64,000 bases of DNA from Cunninghamia lanceolata (GCA_027924645.1 BSBN01000252.1:4278001-4342000), one strand, 5' to 3'. Positions 45,298 to 57,135 are shown, numbered from the stretch's first letter. Notes: generated by a model from the letters alone, not told the origin. Numbers and translations: made by a program.

Positions 45298-45512
45298 ATG
45301 GATGTACAGATTGGGCAATTGGCATCCAGGTATTTTCAGTCCCTACTTGTTGTCCATCCCCTTAATTTCTCCTCCTTTGAAGAAGAATCACTATTGGATT
45401 CTATTCCCTCACTTCTTCCTGAGGAGGATAATTGCCTTCTCACTAATCTGGTCAATGAGGAAGAAGTTCAAGCAGTGGTGTTTTCTATGGGGGCTTTTAA
45501 AGCACCAAGACC
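45298..45512 (+). pseudogene. Start of LINE reverse transcriptase, truncated
   Basis: The frame reads SFEEESLLDSIPSLLPEED, then LTNLVNEEEVQAVVFSMGA and FKAPRP, the usual region before RT block 0 (family KAPGPDGF). It breaks at 45512/45513, where sequence changes to TGTAAGCACAAAAATC. Confidence 0.75.
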
Positions 45513-46420
45513 TGTAAGCACAAAAATCATGCACAACCTCCATGAGGACCCCTATGATGACTCACATACTTGTCACATAAATGTAAGCATGAAATAACAT
45601 CCTCTCAATAGAAATTCTCTTGGTGGCATGTATTTTCTTCCTCCTTGTGTTGTTTCCCCTTTGTCATTTTCTCTCTCTCCGCTTTTCACACTTTTTGACA
45701 CTTGTTGATTTGTGTTTCCTGTGCTTGTGATCTTGTCCATAATCCTTGTATGCATCTTGTAGGTGAGTTTTCACCTTTCCCCAGTATTTTTCATCCATTC
45801 CCACCCCTAGAGGCCTTCTAGAGGTCCCCTCTAGCCATCTCCAACTTTTAGTTTTCAGTTTCACTTAACCAATCCAAATCTCCTCCTATTATTTCTAGAT
45901 CTCCCTAGGAGATCCTACTTTTGCAAGTGCAAATATTTATATTTCACACATGACTGACCTATTTCTAGAGGCAAATCCCCTCCTTTTCACCTCCTCTATC
46001 ATCTCCCACCATGGACTTTCACCCAGGTTCCCTCCTCTGAGGGTCACCCGTGGGTTGGCCCAGGCGACCTTGACAGAAAAACTCAAGTTTTCAACTTAAA
46101 ATAGCTCTGTTTTCACCCGTTTTTCTTCATGTTTGCATGGATTTTCCTACCAAATATAGAGCTAACTATTTCATGCACCCACACATGCATAATTATCTCT
46201 ATTTCATCTTCAGTTAACAAATCATGCATTCCAATGCATTCCCATGCACTCCCCTTTCTTCACTTCTTGAGTGATAAGCTTTTACTGGGTAGATCACTCC
46301 AATTTTAGACCAGATCACTTCAACTTTAGCCCAGATCACTCTTGAGTCTTCTAAGTTAACTCTCCAATTAAATTTGAGTTAACTCTCCTTCTTCTTCACC
46401 TCTCATCCCTTCTTCTAACC

Positions 46421-46428
46421 TATAAATA
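46421..46428 (+). promoter_or_regulatory. TATA box in element P
   Basis: CCTATAAATACCCTCCTCCC, a consensus plant TATA box, is followed within 60 bp by GTTCTTGCAGG. Confidence 0.45.
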
Positions 46429-46747
46429 CCCTCCTCCCTCAAGCACAAAAGGAGGTAATTTTATTTGTGCACACAGTTCTTGCAGGTTATTGCTCTCCAA
46501 ATCAAGCATTCTCATGCTCATACAAGACATAGGATCATTTTGTTTTTATTTGTTATCTCATTTAGATTTTCTAAAAGCTCATTTATGTCCATACATTGCT
46601 CACATCGCAAGCCACAGTTCTCATCAATCTCTCATTGAGCTCTTTTCAAAGCTTCAAAGATTCTTTTGCTTTTGTAGACACCCCAAAATGACCATGTCTT
46701 TGAATCACTTGCATTCTATCAAATTTGTCTAATCACCTGCATTTAGC

Positions 46748-47147
46748 ATTAATTAAATAATCTAATTATTTAATTAATTTCATCAAATTCATCCAAATCA
46801 CTTATTTTCAACATTATTTAAATAAATCCTCTTTATTTAATTAATTTCATTAAATTCCTCTATATTCTTCCACGATTAAATAATTTGTATTATTTAATTA
46901 AAACATTATCCTTTTCAAATTGCAAATCCACATTAATTAAATAAATTCAATTATTTAATTAATTCATCACAAATCCTCTCTTATCTACAATTAAATAATT
47001 TTCATTATTTAATTAAATCAAAATGTTCTTCCAAATTTAAATAAATCATGCAAATTTATTTAAATAATCTCAATCTCTAAAAATAAAATATAATCAAATA
47101 TTTTATTTATTCCTCTATCATACACAATTAATTAAATAAATTTATTT
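46748..47147. repeat. Array of seven AT-rich palindromes
   Basis: Imperfect inverted repeats of the form ATTAAATAAT-loop-ATTATTTAAT occur at about 46748, 46815, 46875, 46932, 46989, 47035 and 47127, roughly every 46-92 bp. Arms are similar (ATTTAAATAA or ATTAATTAAATAA) while loops and spacers differ. The seventh is split by LINE L2 and continues at 49031. Confidence 0.75.
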
Positions 47148-47627
47148 GGAGCATGTCGAGGGAATCCTAGGATTTCAGGTGCTAGGTGCGTTCTAAGAAA
47201 CTGCATAGGTATTGTGGTTAAGGCTTTAGCTATGCATTTGGGAAATTGTACAAATAATGAGGTAGAAGCCCTAGCTCTAATTGTGGGGATTAAATTGGCA
47301 TTGAGAAATGGTATAACAAATTTAATCATTGAAGGTGATTCTTTAAACATCATAAATGCAATTAAAAAAATTTCCTTACCATGTTGGAAAATTGGATATC
47401 TTTTACAAGAGATAGATGCTTTACTAAATTCTTTTGACTCTCTCCAAATCATGCATACATATAGAGAGGGAAATTCCTTGGCAGATTCCTTGGCTAACTT
47501 AGCTTGTGATCATAATCTAGCTTTAAAAGAATGGGATGCCTCATCGATTTTAGAATTAAGTGGAGTAATGGATATTTTGAAAAAGGAATCTTTGGCAACT
47601 AGTGGGAGCTCCACTGTGGCCTCTTAA
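47148..47627 (+). pseudogene. LINE RNase H domain (element L2)
   Basis: Plus-strand frame from the truncation point: GACRGNPRISGA (family DGASRGNPG, catalytic Asp just lost), VLRNCIGIVVKALAMHLG, then TNNEVEALALIVGI with the catalytic Glu, LIIEGDSLNIINAI with the next Asp, and REGNSLADSLANLA with the final Asp. The open frame continues to a stop at 47627. This is the C-terminal RVT_3-type RNase H of plant L1-like elements. The frame is unbroken, so the insertion may be fairly young, but it never had a start codon here. Confidence 0.85.
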
Positions 47628-49003
47628 AAGTACATTAAGGACATTGGTGGCAGTAGAGATCAATCTTTTCTGTGATGATTATATTACTTCCTCTATTTTA
47701 GAGGAGTTTCTCTTTCTGCTAAATTATTGATTTCTTGGTAGGCTTTATTATCATCATTTAGTATGATGAGGTGTTTTGTTTTGTGCGTGAGAATTGGATG
47801 TGGAAGTACTAATGGGTACATTATGCATTAATTAGAATTAGTTGCTTGAGCATTTGATGGATGATTATTCATTGCATCTACAGATAGTATGAGCTGGTCT
47901 CCCATGTAATTGACCTATTTCATCTTGTTTTGAGAGTTATTTTTTTCATCCTTTGCATTATTATCTCCTCTCTACTTTAGTGTGTTTCAATTATATGAAT
48001 TATGGGGTTGGTTCAAAGAAACAAGAGGCTCTTTTTACTAGTGCAGAAATGGGAGGTGTCAAGCCAGGGTATGTTGCACTCTAATCGTTGGGCAGAGATT
48101 TTTAAATTCTACAATGGGGATGTAGAAAATGCAATTATTGTGCTCTGTGGTAGGAATGTTCTGCAATTCCCAAGGAATTTTTACCCCTCTCAGTTGGTTA
48201 CTCATTTTCTTTTGAATTCTATGGACCTCTTCCAAAATTCAAACTTGTTAAGGGGGATTGTAGTTAACTTTATGCAGGATGCTCTATTTTCTAAGAATCA
48301 GTTTAATGAAGGTGTAGAGAACTATGATTTGCATACAAGGACTGTGCTGGTGGGGGGTTTGTTTCACCATGATCTCTTGAGCACATGGCCTGCAATGCAT
48401 TGTGTTATAGTGCATTTTTGCATGGTATTCAGAATGGTTGCATTCGTTCCCTTGAAAACTCTATTCATTGCCATCAAGGAGAAATTGGTGAAGAGTTGGA
48501 GGATGCAGTTAGAAGTGTTTTTCAAGCTCTCCATTTTCTACTCCATTTCAATCCTCCTCCTCCTCTAGTGGTTGCTCTAGCTGACCCTCCTGTGCAAGAT
48601 CATTACGACTTTCTGATTGAAGATTTAAATGATCAAGCTTAACTTTTGTTTTGTTTTTTATGTGCTCAGTTTGTTTTTGTAACAATTTAGAAGGTTTTTT
48701 GTAAAAAGTCTATTAGTAGGGTGCTTTCTCCCCTGCATTTTGTAGCCTTTTGATCTTTTGAGACTCGTTGTAAACTTCAGTCTCCTATAGTCTTGAATCT
48801 TATTAGAACATGGTCAGACTATAGCTATTGTAAAATGTGTTTCGGATCCCTCTCTTGGACAATTTTGTAAGAACTTTGTATCTACTGAGCTATAACCGGA
48901 GGTTTTCTTCCTGGTTCTTTCCTGCCGGTATGCTCTTTGAACCAGGCTTTTCTGTAATTTTCTTTTTAAATATAATATATTTTAGTGGCTTGCCACTTTT
49001 GTT
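47628..49003 (+). other. 3' untranslated tail of LINE L2
   Basis: Open stretches (for example 48002-48568) lack any recognised domain. Sequence runs to TATAATATATTTTAGTGGCT, then the poly-A. One piece at 48385-48642 (ALHFLLHFNPPPPLVVALA) could be a further LINE-encoded tail but is not assigned. Confidence 0.5.
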
Positions 49004-49496
49004 TAAAAAAAAAATTAAATAAATTTATTTATTTAATTTCAATTATCTTTCCAATTCCTCTAAAAATATCATGTTAACTCATGTGTGCAATTAATCTTAT
49101 TTTTAGAACTTCAAAAAAGGCAAATCTAAAGTTAAGTTCATTGGCTTTAATTTATCTTATTTTCATCAACTCATGAATTAGAAGAAAAAGCATTCTAATT
49201 TATGAAATCAAATCTACCTTTTAAAAAAAAAGCAATTATCTTAATAAAAATACATTTTTGGAGTGACACATGTTGTGTGCACATTCATCATGAGTTATTT
49301 GATTTATCTCAACCATCCATTCTATGGATTTATTTCATCCATTGATTGATCTTTATTGAAGCCTATATATACCCCCTCATCTCCATAACAAATCCTCTTT
49401 GATCATTTATTCTCAGGCATTCCTTAACAATGAATTGAGCATACATCACATCATTGAACACATCACTCTTTTGAGCACGAACACAACCTACATCCA

Positions 49497-50323
49497 TGAT
49501 GCAGGAGCATCCTTGGTTTAAGAGCAATATTGCATCAACCAAAAAAAAATTTGCATTTTAGTTCTTTCATTTTCCAGTTCAGTTCAAGTAGTTCAGTCAG
49601 AAGTAGCTTTCAGCTCGTGGTTCAGTTTTGGCATTTCACATCTTGCAGGCCTAGACTTAGCATCTACATTCATTCATATACATCATATCAAGAATTTAGA
49701 GCATTTGGATCAGTTACTGGAAAGATGTCTCTATCAGAACATCAACTATTTTCTCAGAGTAGAGCACCCTAACAGTCTCAGATAATCAGTTGAAGGAGAA
49801 GGCTTGCGGATCATTCCTTGACTTGTGGATATTAATGACACATCATTTAATGATCTTTGGTTCATGGCTGACCTTCCCCAAGGGTCCACATGTTATTCTA
49901 TTCATTTGAGGAAGTGTTCTATGCATTTAGGTCTGACCTATCTATGAACACGTTACAACTCTTCATTGGAGTTTGTGACCTTCCTTAGCTAATGCAGAGC
50001 AATCTATTGGTCAAGAAATGATATATAAAGATGTAATAGATCCTTAGGAAAGTAGTGATTAAGTTCTCATAATTTGGAAGATAGATAGTTGGCTCCTTCA
50101 CAAGAGGACTTCAAAGCTTTATCTTGCGCATGTATGTAATTAGGTCTGTGAGCCCTAGTTGCAAGCCCGCATATTGCTAGCAGATCACTATTTTGAATTT
50201 CATGATATATTGAATGACTGAATCTACATTTGCTTCATTTATTTGAGTTGTTTCCGTTGTGTTTACTCTTGTTGCATGGTCTAGACAGTTCATTCTGTGA
50301 ACCCTCCTACCATGACTGCACCA
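49497..50323 (+). repeat. 5' LTR of element E
   Basis: 827 bp, starts TGATGCAGGAGCATCC (stem GATGC/GCATC) and ends GACTGCACCA. TATATAAA at 50022-50029 is the likely promoter. Partner copy 54892-55582. Confidence 0.9.
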
Positions 50324-50325
50324 AG

Positions 50326-50338
50326 TGGTATCAGAGTG
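50326..50338 (+). promoter_or_regulatory. Primer-binding site of element E
   Basis: TGGTATCAGAGTG, two bases after the LTR end; the first 11 bases match the Met-tRNA-type PBS. Confidence 0.85.
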
Positions 50339-50511
50339 AAAGTTCAATTCTTTGGAATGCATTGGCAAAGGGGATTCTATAAGATCTTGTTGTAAGCAGC
50401 TCACCAATCCGAGTCAGGTTACTTGTGCACAACCAATTGCCAATTGACAGGCAGTTGTTGCTTGTAGCCCGATCACCAAATTTGAGGTAGTTTGCACTTG
50501 ATTCTAGGAAG

Positions 50512-51560
50512 ATGTCGTCGCAAAGAGTTCATCTTGTTGGTACGATGGATAATAGAATGGATGAGATGATGGAATTGATGAGAACAATGTGAATTCATTT
50601 AGATGCTATTGAGGAAGATAGGTGAAGAGGATTGACACCGAGACCTAATGTTGAAAGTGATGAAGAAGAAGAATTTCAATCTGTTGAACAAACTGGTGAA
50701 ACCCTAGGAGGTGATGAAGAAGAAGAATCAAATCAAGTAAAGATGTGAGCTATTTCAAAGATTGGAAAGAGACCTAGAGTTGATATGTTGAACTACACTG
50801 GTAATCTGAACCCTGAAGAATTGATTAACTGGATAAATGACATGGAAGAATACTTTGAATATGAGGAAATTGAAGATCCAGAGAAGGTGAAATTTGTAAA
50901 GGCAAAATTGAAAGGACATGCTGCTATATGGTGGAAAGAAATAGAAGAGGGAAGGAAAAGATTGCAAAGTGGGACCGGATGGTGACAAAGTTGAAGAATC
51001 AGTTTATACCTGTTGACTATGAGTTGGAACTACTAAAAAGATTGTGAAACCTAAGACAAAAGGAGATATCTGTGAAGTATACTAAGGAATTTCATAAGTT
51101 GATCATAAGGATAGGACATAGTGAAGCAAGAAAGGAGAAAGTGGCTAGATACATCAATGGACTGAGATTGAACATTCAAGAAGAACTAAGCCTGGTAAGG
51201 ATGACATCTTTGGAGGAAGCATATCAGTTTGCCCTGAAAGTTGAAGAGAAGCTGAATAAGAGGCATGATCAGAGACAGAGAGGCAAAGGAGGTAAATTTC
51301 AGAGAGGTAGAACATTTTTCAGAGGAGACAGATCATATCTAGAGCAGAACAAGTTTGACAACCCATTTAAGAAGGATGATAGAGATAACAATGCTTATCG
51401 AAGAGATGACAGAAATTTTTACTGGAGAGGAAACCCTATTGCTTACTAGAATGAAGGATATAGGAGAGAAGGAAGAGGATTTGACAAGAAAGCATTCAGA
51501 GGTACTTGTTTCAAGTGTGGAGGTGAAGGACATAGAGCATTTGAGTGTAATTAGCACAAG
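50512..51560 (+). pseudogene. Gypsy gag (element E)
   Basis: Starts MSSQRVHLVGTMDNRMDEM. TGA codons at 50590, 50621 and 50745 fall where Arg (CGA) is plausible. Capsid motif: YTGNLNPEELINWINDMEE, then AAIWWKEIEEG. A one-base shift near 50951 moves the frame to KWDRMVTKLKNQFIP, EFHKLIIRIGHSEA, KVARYINGLRLNIQEEL. After an Arg-rich stretch comes zinc knuckle CFKCGGEGHRAFEC (51510-51551). Gag would assemble particles and bind the genome. It is very similar in plan to gag of element F. Confidence 0.88.
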
Positions 51561-51656
51561 TAAGAGGACAAAAAATAATGGAAGAGTAGCCTATGTGGAA
51601 GAAGAACCTAAGGAATCATCCTGTTTAGTTGGCAATCTAGAGAAAGGATAATCATT

Positions 51657-53405
51657 GGTGATGAGGAGAACACTATTTCAAGTAGAAATATATGAGGAAC
51701 CACCATAGAGGAAGAGTCTATTCAGAACTAAATGCAAATCTGGAGGAGAGTGTTGTAAAGTTGTAATTGATAGTGGTAGTTCAGATAACCTAGTTTCAAA
51801 GGAGATGGTGACTAAGCTAAAGCTGGAAAGATTGAAACACCCTAAGCCCTATCAAATAGCATGGATTCAGGATGATCATAAGGTACTAGTAAGTGAACAA
51901 TGTTTGGTGAAATTCCATATTAGATCTTGTCATGATGAAGTCTTGTGTGATAATCATTTTTCAGAGGAGACATTTCTGGATGGTTTGAGACATGAGAATA
52001 TGTGTTATGCCTTGATTCCTAAGAAGCCTAAAGCATTGAAGAAAGAAGCTGAAGAATCACAACTAGAGGAGATAAAGGAGTTACTGACAGAGTATGAAGA
52101 CATCATATTAGATAATATACTTAAAGGATTACCACCTATAAGGAGTATCAATCATCACATGGATCTTATACTGGGACCAAGTCTGCCTAACAAAGCAGCA
52201 CATAGAATAACACCAGCAGAGAATGAAGAATTGAATAGACAAATTCAAGAGTTGTTGAGGAAAGGTTTGATCAGAGAAAGCTTGAGTCCTTGTGTAGTAC
52301 CTGCAGTGCTAGCACTGAAAAAGGATGGAGAATGGAGAATGTGTACTAATTCCAGAGCAATAAACAAGATCATAGTTAAGTATAGATTTCGTTACCTAGG
52401 ATGGATGATATCATGGATTGTTTGAGTGGAGCAAGATATTTCACAAAGATAGACTTTAAGAGTGGATACCATCAGATCAAAATCAGAGAAGGAGATGAAT
52501 GGAAGACTACTTTTAAGACAAATGAAGGATTGTATAAATGGTTAATGATGTCCTTTGGATTGACAAATGCATCGAGTACTTTCATGAGATTGATGATTCA
52601 ATTCTTGAAGAAATTCTTGGGTAAGTTTGTTATTGTGTACTTGGATGACATTCTAATTTTCATTAAGACAAAAGAAGAACATTTGTGGCATATTAGACAA
52701 GTTTTGTAGAGACTAAGAGAAGAGAAATTACTGATAAACATCAAGAAGTGTAGTTTCATGAAGGAAGAGCTGGTATATTTAGGATTTGTGATTTCTACGA
52801 AAGGATTAAAGATGGATCCTGAGAAAGTAAAAGCAATTGTTGGATTAGCAAGTTTCTACAGGAAGTTCATTAAAAATCTTAGTTTAGTTTGTAACCCTAT
52901 GACAGAGACAATGAGAGGTGACCGAAAAGATTTCAAGTGGACATCAGGAGCAGATAAAAGTTTTGAGTTGTTGAAGAATAAAGTAACAGAGCAACCTGTT
53001 TTGGCATTACCAGATTTCAATAAGGTATTTCAAGTTGATTGTGATGCAAGTGGAAATGCGATTGGAGCAATGTTAAGTCAATAAGGTAGACCTGTAGCAT
53101 ATTTCAGTGAGAAGTTGAATGATGCAAGGAGAAGATATTCAGTTTATGATCAAGAGTTATATGCCATAATTCAAGCCTTGAAGAAGTGGAGACATTACTT
53201 GTTGCCTAAGGAGTTTGTGTTGTATACAGATCATCAAGCTTTGTAATATTTGAGTAGTCAAGGTAAGTTGAATTAGAGACATATGAGATGGGTAGAGTTC
53301 ATGCAGAGTTATACTTTTGTGTTGAAGCATAGGAGTGGTAAATCAACCAAAGTTGCTGATGCATTGAGTAGGAGAAGAAACTTGTTGACAGAGATGAGAG
53401 TTTAA
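51657..53405 (+). pseudogene. Gypsy protease, RT and RNase H (element E)
   Basis: Protease: CCKVVIDSGSSDNLVSKEM (51754-51810, DSG intact). Compared with element F, the segment carrying LLLGRPWQ is missing after VLCD (about 51950), an internal deletion. RT: PNKAAHRITPAENEELNRQ, a shift near 52390, then [31 protein letters not shown] and VYLDDILIF (52640). A second deletion lies at about 52838, where KAIV joins directly to GLASFYRKF. RNase [42 protein letters not shown]. Stops after RQVL, LSQ, HQAL, KLN and MRV all match Gln in related copies. Confidence 0.9.
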
Positions 53406-54860
53406 GTGTTGGGTTTTGATGAATTGAAGAATATGTATGAGGGAGACACTAAATTTGTAGAACCTTGGAAAGCATGTAAGGAACCTGTTGTGACAGATAG
53501 GAGTAAGTGGTTGGAATATTTCATTCAAGAAGATATGTTGTTCAAAGGAAATCAGTTGTGCATACCTAGAAGTTCAATGAGAGATAATTTGATCAAGGAG
53601 AAGCATAGTGGTGGATTGGTAGGACATTTTTGGCATTGATAAGACAGTGGCTTTGGTCAATGAAAACTACTTTTGGCCTCAGATACATAAGGATGTTAGG
53701 AGATTTGTACAGAGTTGTAGAGTTTGTCAAGTTGCAAAAGGGAGTAGTTAGAATACTAGATTGTATAAACCTTTGACAGTACCAGAGAGACCTTGGGAAG
53801 ACATAAGCATGGATTTTGTAATGGGATTACCTAAGACACAAAGAGGACATGATTCAATATTTGTAGTGGTTGACAAATTTTCAAAAATGGCTCATTTCAT
53901 ACCTTGCAAGAAGACAACTGATGCAATGCATGTAGTTGACCTATTTGTTAAGGAGATTGTGAGATTGCATGGAATACCTAAGAGTATAGTTTCAGACAGA
54001 GATACAAAGGTTGTTGGATACTTTTGGAAACACTTTGGAAGAAGATGAAGATAGATTTGAAGTTTAGTTCAACTTTTTATCCATAGACAGATGGACAGAC
54101 AGAGGTAGTGAATAGGAGTTTGGGAAATTTGTTGAGATGTTTGGTTGGAGAGAAGATAGGAAGTTGGGATTTGATTTTTTCACAAGCAGAGTTTGCATAC
54201 AATAATTTGGTAAATAGGAGTACCAGAAGAACACCATTTGAGATTGTTACCAGAGTGAATCCTAGAGGAGTTGCAGAATTGAGAGACATTAGTATAGAGG
54301 AAAAGAGAAGTGCAGAAGCAGAAGAATTTGCAGATCATATGAAGATAGTGCATAATCAGGTGAACAAACATTTAGAAGACATGAATAGTAAGTATAAAGA
54401 GAAGGCTGATGAGAAGAGAAGACATAAGAAATTTAGAGTGGGAGATGAAGTAATGGTATACTTGAGAAAAGAAAAATTTCCAGTTGGGACATATAACAAG
54501 TTGAAGATGAAGAAGTTTGGACCTTGTAAGATACTCAAGAAATTTGATTCAGGAAATGTATATGAAGTGGAGCTACTAGAGGCATTGGGTATATCACCTA
54601 TTTTCAACATTGGAGATCTTTATCATTATCATGAAGCAGAGTTCAGTGACAACATGGAAGAAGACTTGAAGAAGCAATTACCACAACAAGCACTGGAGTA
54701 GATTGAAGACATTTTGGACAACAGAGTTGGACGCAACACTAGAGGAAGACAATACAAAGAATATCTTGTGAAGTGGAAAGGCAGACTGAAAGAAGATTCA
54801 TCATGGATTTCTCAGGCTGAGGTGGACCATCTTGGTTCTCCCCTAGCCCCAGTAAGGTGA
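53406..54860 (+). pseudogene. Gypsy integrase with C-terminal chromodomain (element E)
   Basis: Zinc-binding part: EKHSGGLVGHF, then CRVCQVAKG after a frameshift. Core: [10 protein letters not shown] (first Asp), [23 protein letters not shown] (second Asp), YP-stop-TDGQTEVVNR (Glu; the TAG replaces Gln). C-terminal: RVGDEVMVYL, KKFGPCKILKKF, ISPIFNIGDLYHY. After a TAG at 54699 (Gln expected) the same frame gives a chromodomain: ILDNRVGR, QYKEYLVKWKGR, SSWISQAEVDHL, ending at 54860. Chromodomains steer chromovirus integration to marked chromatin. Confidence 0.9.
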
Positions 54861-54891
54861 GGGATTCACTTTTTCAATAACCCTAGATGTC

Positions 54892-55582
54892 TGATGCAAG
54901 AGCATCCCTGGTTCAAGAGAAATCTTGTATCAACCAAAAAAAACATTTACATTTCAGTTCTTTCATTTTCTAGTTCAGTTTAGGCAGTTCAATCAGAAGT
55001 AGCTTTTAGCTCATGGTCTAGTTTTGGCATTTCACATCTTGTGGAGCTGGACTTAGCATCTACATTCAGTCATCTACATCATATCAAGAATTCAGAGCAT
55101 TTGGATTGGTTATCAGAAAGATATCGCTATTAGAAGATCAACTATTTTCTTAGAGTGGAGCACCCTGACAGTCTCAGATAATTAGCTGAAGGAGAAGGCT
55201 TGTGGATTATTCCTTGACTTGTGGATTTTAATAACAGATTATTAAATGATCTTTGGTTCATGGCTGACCTTCCCCAAGGTCCACACATTATTCTATTCAT
55301 TTAAGGAAGTGTTCTATGCATTTAGGTCTGACCTATCTATGAACATGTTACAACTCTTCATTGGAGTTTGTGACCTTCCTTGGCTGATGCGGAATAATCC
55401 ATTGGTCTGAAAATGATATATAAAGATGTAATAGATCCTTAGGAAAGTAGTGATCAAGTTCTCATGATTTAGAAGATAGATAGTTGGCTCCTTCACAAGA
55501 GGACTTCAAAGCTTTATCTTGCAGATGTATGTAATCAGGCTTATGAGCCCTAGTTGCAAGCCGGCATATTGTTGGAGGATCA
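54892..55582 (+). repeat. 3' LTR of element E, interrupted
   Basis: Starts TGATGCAAGAGCATCCC and is collinear with 49497-50187. Ends at GATCA where element F begins. A good polypurine tract is not visible directly before it; AAGGTGAGGGA stands about 20-30 bp upstream. Confidence 0.88.
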
Positions 55583-57120
55583 TGGTATAGGAGCACCAAG
55601 GGTTTGGAGCCCATGTATATACCTTCACATTTTTGGTGTGATGTTTTTGATTTTCTTTTGGTTCTAGTGTATCAAGTTGACCGAAAACCGCAGACTATTA
55701 TATCGGTGTGAGAAAGACTATCGGGTAAACAAAGTTGTGTCGAGCTGATAGCATATAGTCTCACCGATGGGATAGAATGGTCGGCAAGAGTATTGATATC
55801 AGAGAGTAAGTGTAAAGTTACACCGATAGGTTAAAGTCTTGGCGAAAGTGAATTTGGTGTTAGGTCATTGGTATGACGAGTGCCATCGGTGGAGAGATGA
55901 AAGGTTTTGCCGATGATGTTAGTCACACTGATGAAGGAGATCTGAAGGCTCATCAGGGTGAAGATGGGTATCGACCAGAGATAAGAGGACACCTCCGATA
56001 ACAAATGTCTTACTAAAGATAAAGCATAGTGTGGAGGCTTCGGTGAGAAAAGTGAGATCAGAGTGAAGTTCCTGGAGTGTGATGATGATGTTTGTCACAC
56101 CAATGACAGTCAGCGAAAGTAAACTAAGTCAAAACTACGTTGGGCTCATCGGTAGGAAGTAAGCTATTGGGGGAACAAGATGTGAGGATGCTGATAGGCA
56201 TTGTTTCACCGACGACTGCCAATAAAAGCAAACCACAGTAAGTAGACTATCAATTATTTGTAAAAGGGATCGGGCTATCACCCTAACTGCAAAAAGGATG
56301 CTAGCGATGCCAATGTGTTAGGCTGATGGAATGGCCAGGAACAACACTAATGTAAGAAACCCTAACTGTCTAATAATGGACAAGGGTAGAAACTATAAAA
56401 GGCCAGATTCATTTTGTGAAGGGGTTGGAAGCCTGGAATGTTGCAAATGTAATAAGCATTTTTCATAGCAATAAAAAAACTTGGACTATTTGATTTGCTT
56501 GTGAAATTTTGTAGAGTGTGTGAATATCCCACTCTAAAACAAAGCAATCAGTTTTCTTTCCTATTAGTTCTTTGTTTCTAATTATACATAATGGCTCTGG
56601 TTTGATGTCCTTGCATATCCTCTGTACAGTCATGGAGGGGGCATCAAGCAGAGTCTCTTTTTTGTTTTTTTTCTGTTGTAGTGAATGGGCTGTCAAAGAG
56701 AGGCCATGTGAACTTGTACTAGGCGAGCTGTGCTATAGCCTAGCTAGGCATGCAAGTTGCAGTCTAAGAAGACAGGGGTGAAAAATAGAGTAGGGAGAAT
56801 TGAGCACCAAGCAATCAAAACCCTAGACCCAGAGAGGAGGGTTGATAATGGGCTCAAGAAGGCTATAAGCCTTGGAAATTGGGAATCTTGGAAGCAGTGA
56901 GGACAAAGAAGAATACCTCACACCAAGAAAGTAATGTCTGTGTTGAGAATAATAGACAAGTAGGTCTTTCACTTCTATAATAGACTATTTAGTTTGAGTT
57001 AGGCATTTTGGGTAGGAAATGTCTATGAGCACTTGAATTGGTAGGGAGACTTGGGGTATGACATAGGTCTTGAAGTGTTTCAAGCAAGATAGGTTTTCTT
57101 ACCCATAGGCCTCCCTATCA
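55583..57120 (+). repeat. 5' LTR of element F
   Basis: 1,538 bp, TGGTATAGGAGCACC...CTCCCTATCA. Partner 61820-62764 starts TGGTGCAGGAGCACC, so GGTGC has become GGTAT here. TATAAAAGG at 56394 is the promoter. The upstream half carries many scattered ATCGG/CCGAT motifs. Differences from the 3' copy are mostly transitions. Confidence 0.93.
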
Positions 57121-57121
57121 A

Positions 57122-57135
57122 ATTGGTATCAGAGC
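57122..57135 (+). promoter_or_regulatory. Primer-binding site of element F
   Basis: ATTGGTATCAGAGC starts one base after the LTR end. It contains the exact canonical TGGTATCAGAGC. Confidence 0.93.

Larger units (their letters stand above)
42377..45512 (+). mobile_element. LINE L1: non-LTR retrotransposon, cut at the start of RT
   Basis: Plus-strand order is ORF1 with a DUF4283-type region, an acidic repeat tail, an EEP endonuclease, and the first part of an RT ending FSMGAFKAPRP at 45512, just where family members read KAPGPDG. The rest is displaced by the putative LTR P. The 5' end is not defined. Many internal stops sit at Gln or Trp positions. This is the deepest layer of the right-hand nest. 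Confidence 0.8.
47148..49013 (+). mobile_element. LINE L2: 5'-truncated non-LTR retrotransposon with 17-bp target duplication
   Basis: ATTAAATAAATTTATTT occurs exactly at 47131-47147 and 49014-49030. The inserted piece starts inside the RNase H coding region, continues through an untranslated tail and ends in A(10) (49004-49013). Truncation at the 5' end, a poly-A tail and a long target duplication are the standard outcome of target-primed reverse transcription. It lies in the seventh palindrome of the array in P. Confidence 0.93.
45513..49496 (+). mobile_element. Element P: putative long LTR inserted in LINE L1, itself hit by LINE L2 and element E
   Basis: Begins TGTAAGCAC inside the RT codons of L1 and continues, apart from nested L2, to the start of E at 49497. 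Two TATA boxes (TATAAATA 46421-46428; TATATATA 49364-49371) and no coding frame suggest LTR or leader sequence, but no partner copy is visible. It contains an unusual array of AT-rich palindromes (46748-47147). The classification as an LTR is inference. Confidence 0.4.
49497..55582 (+). mobile_element. Element E: Ty3/gypsy chromovirus, plus strand, 3' LTR cut by element F
   Basis: 5' LTR 49497-50323, PBS, gag with zinc knuckle, protease, RT, RNase H, integrase, chromodomain, then a 3' LTR from 54892 that is interrupted at 55582 after GATCA. The matching point in the 5' LTR is 50183-50187, so about 136 bp of the 3' LTR lie beyond element F. Several frameshifts, stops and two in-frame deletions. 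The PBS is TGGTATCAGAGTG. The left flank is ATCCA. Confidence 0.93.

Noticed and set aside
47148..49013. L2 as the displaced 3' half of LINE L1
   Set aside because: L2 has its own 17-bp target duplication and poly-A tail, so it is an independent 5'-truncated insertion; L1 has neither at its break.
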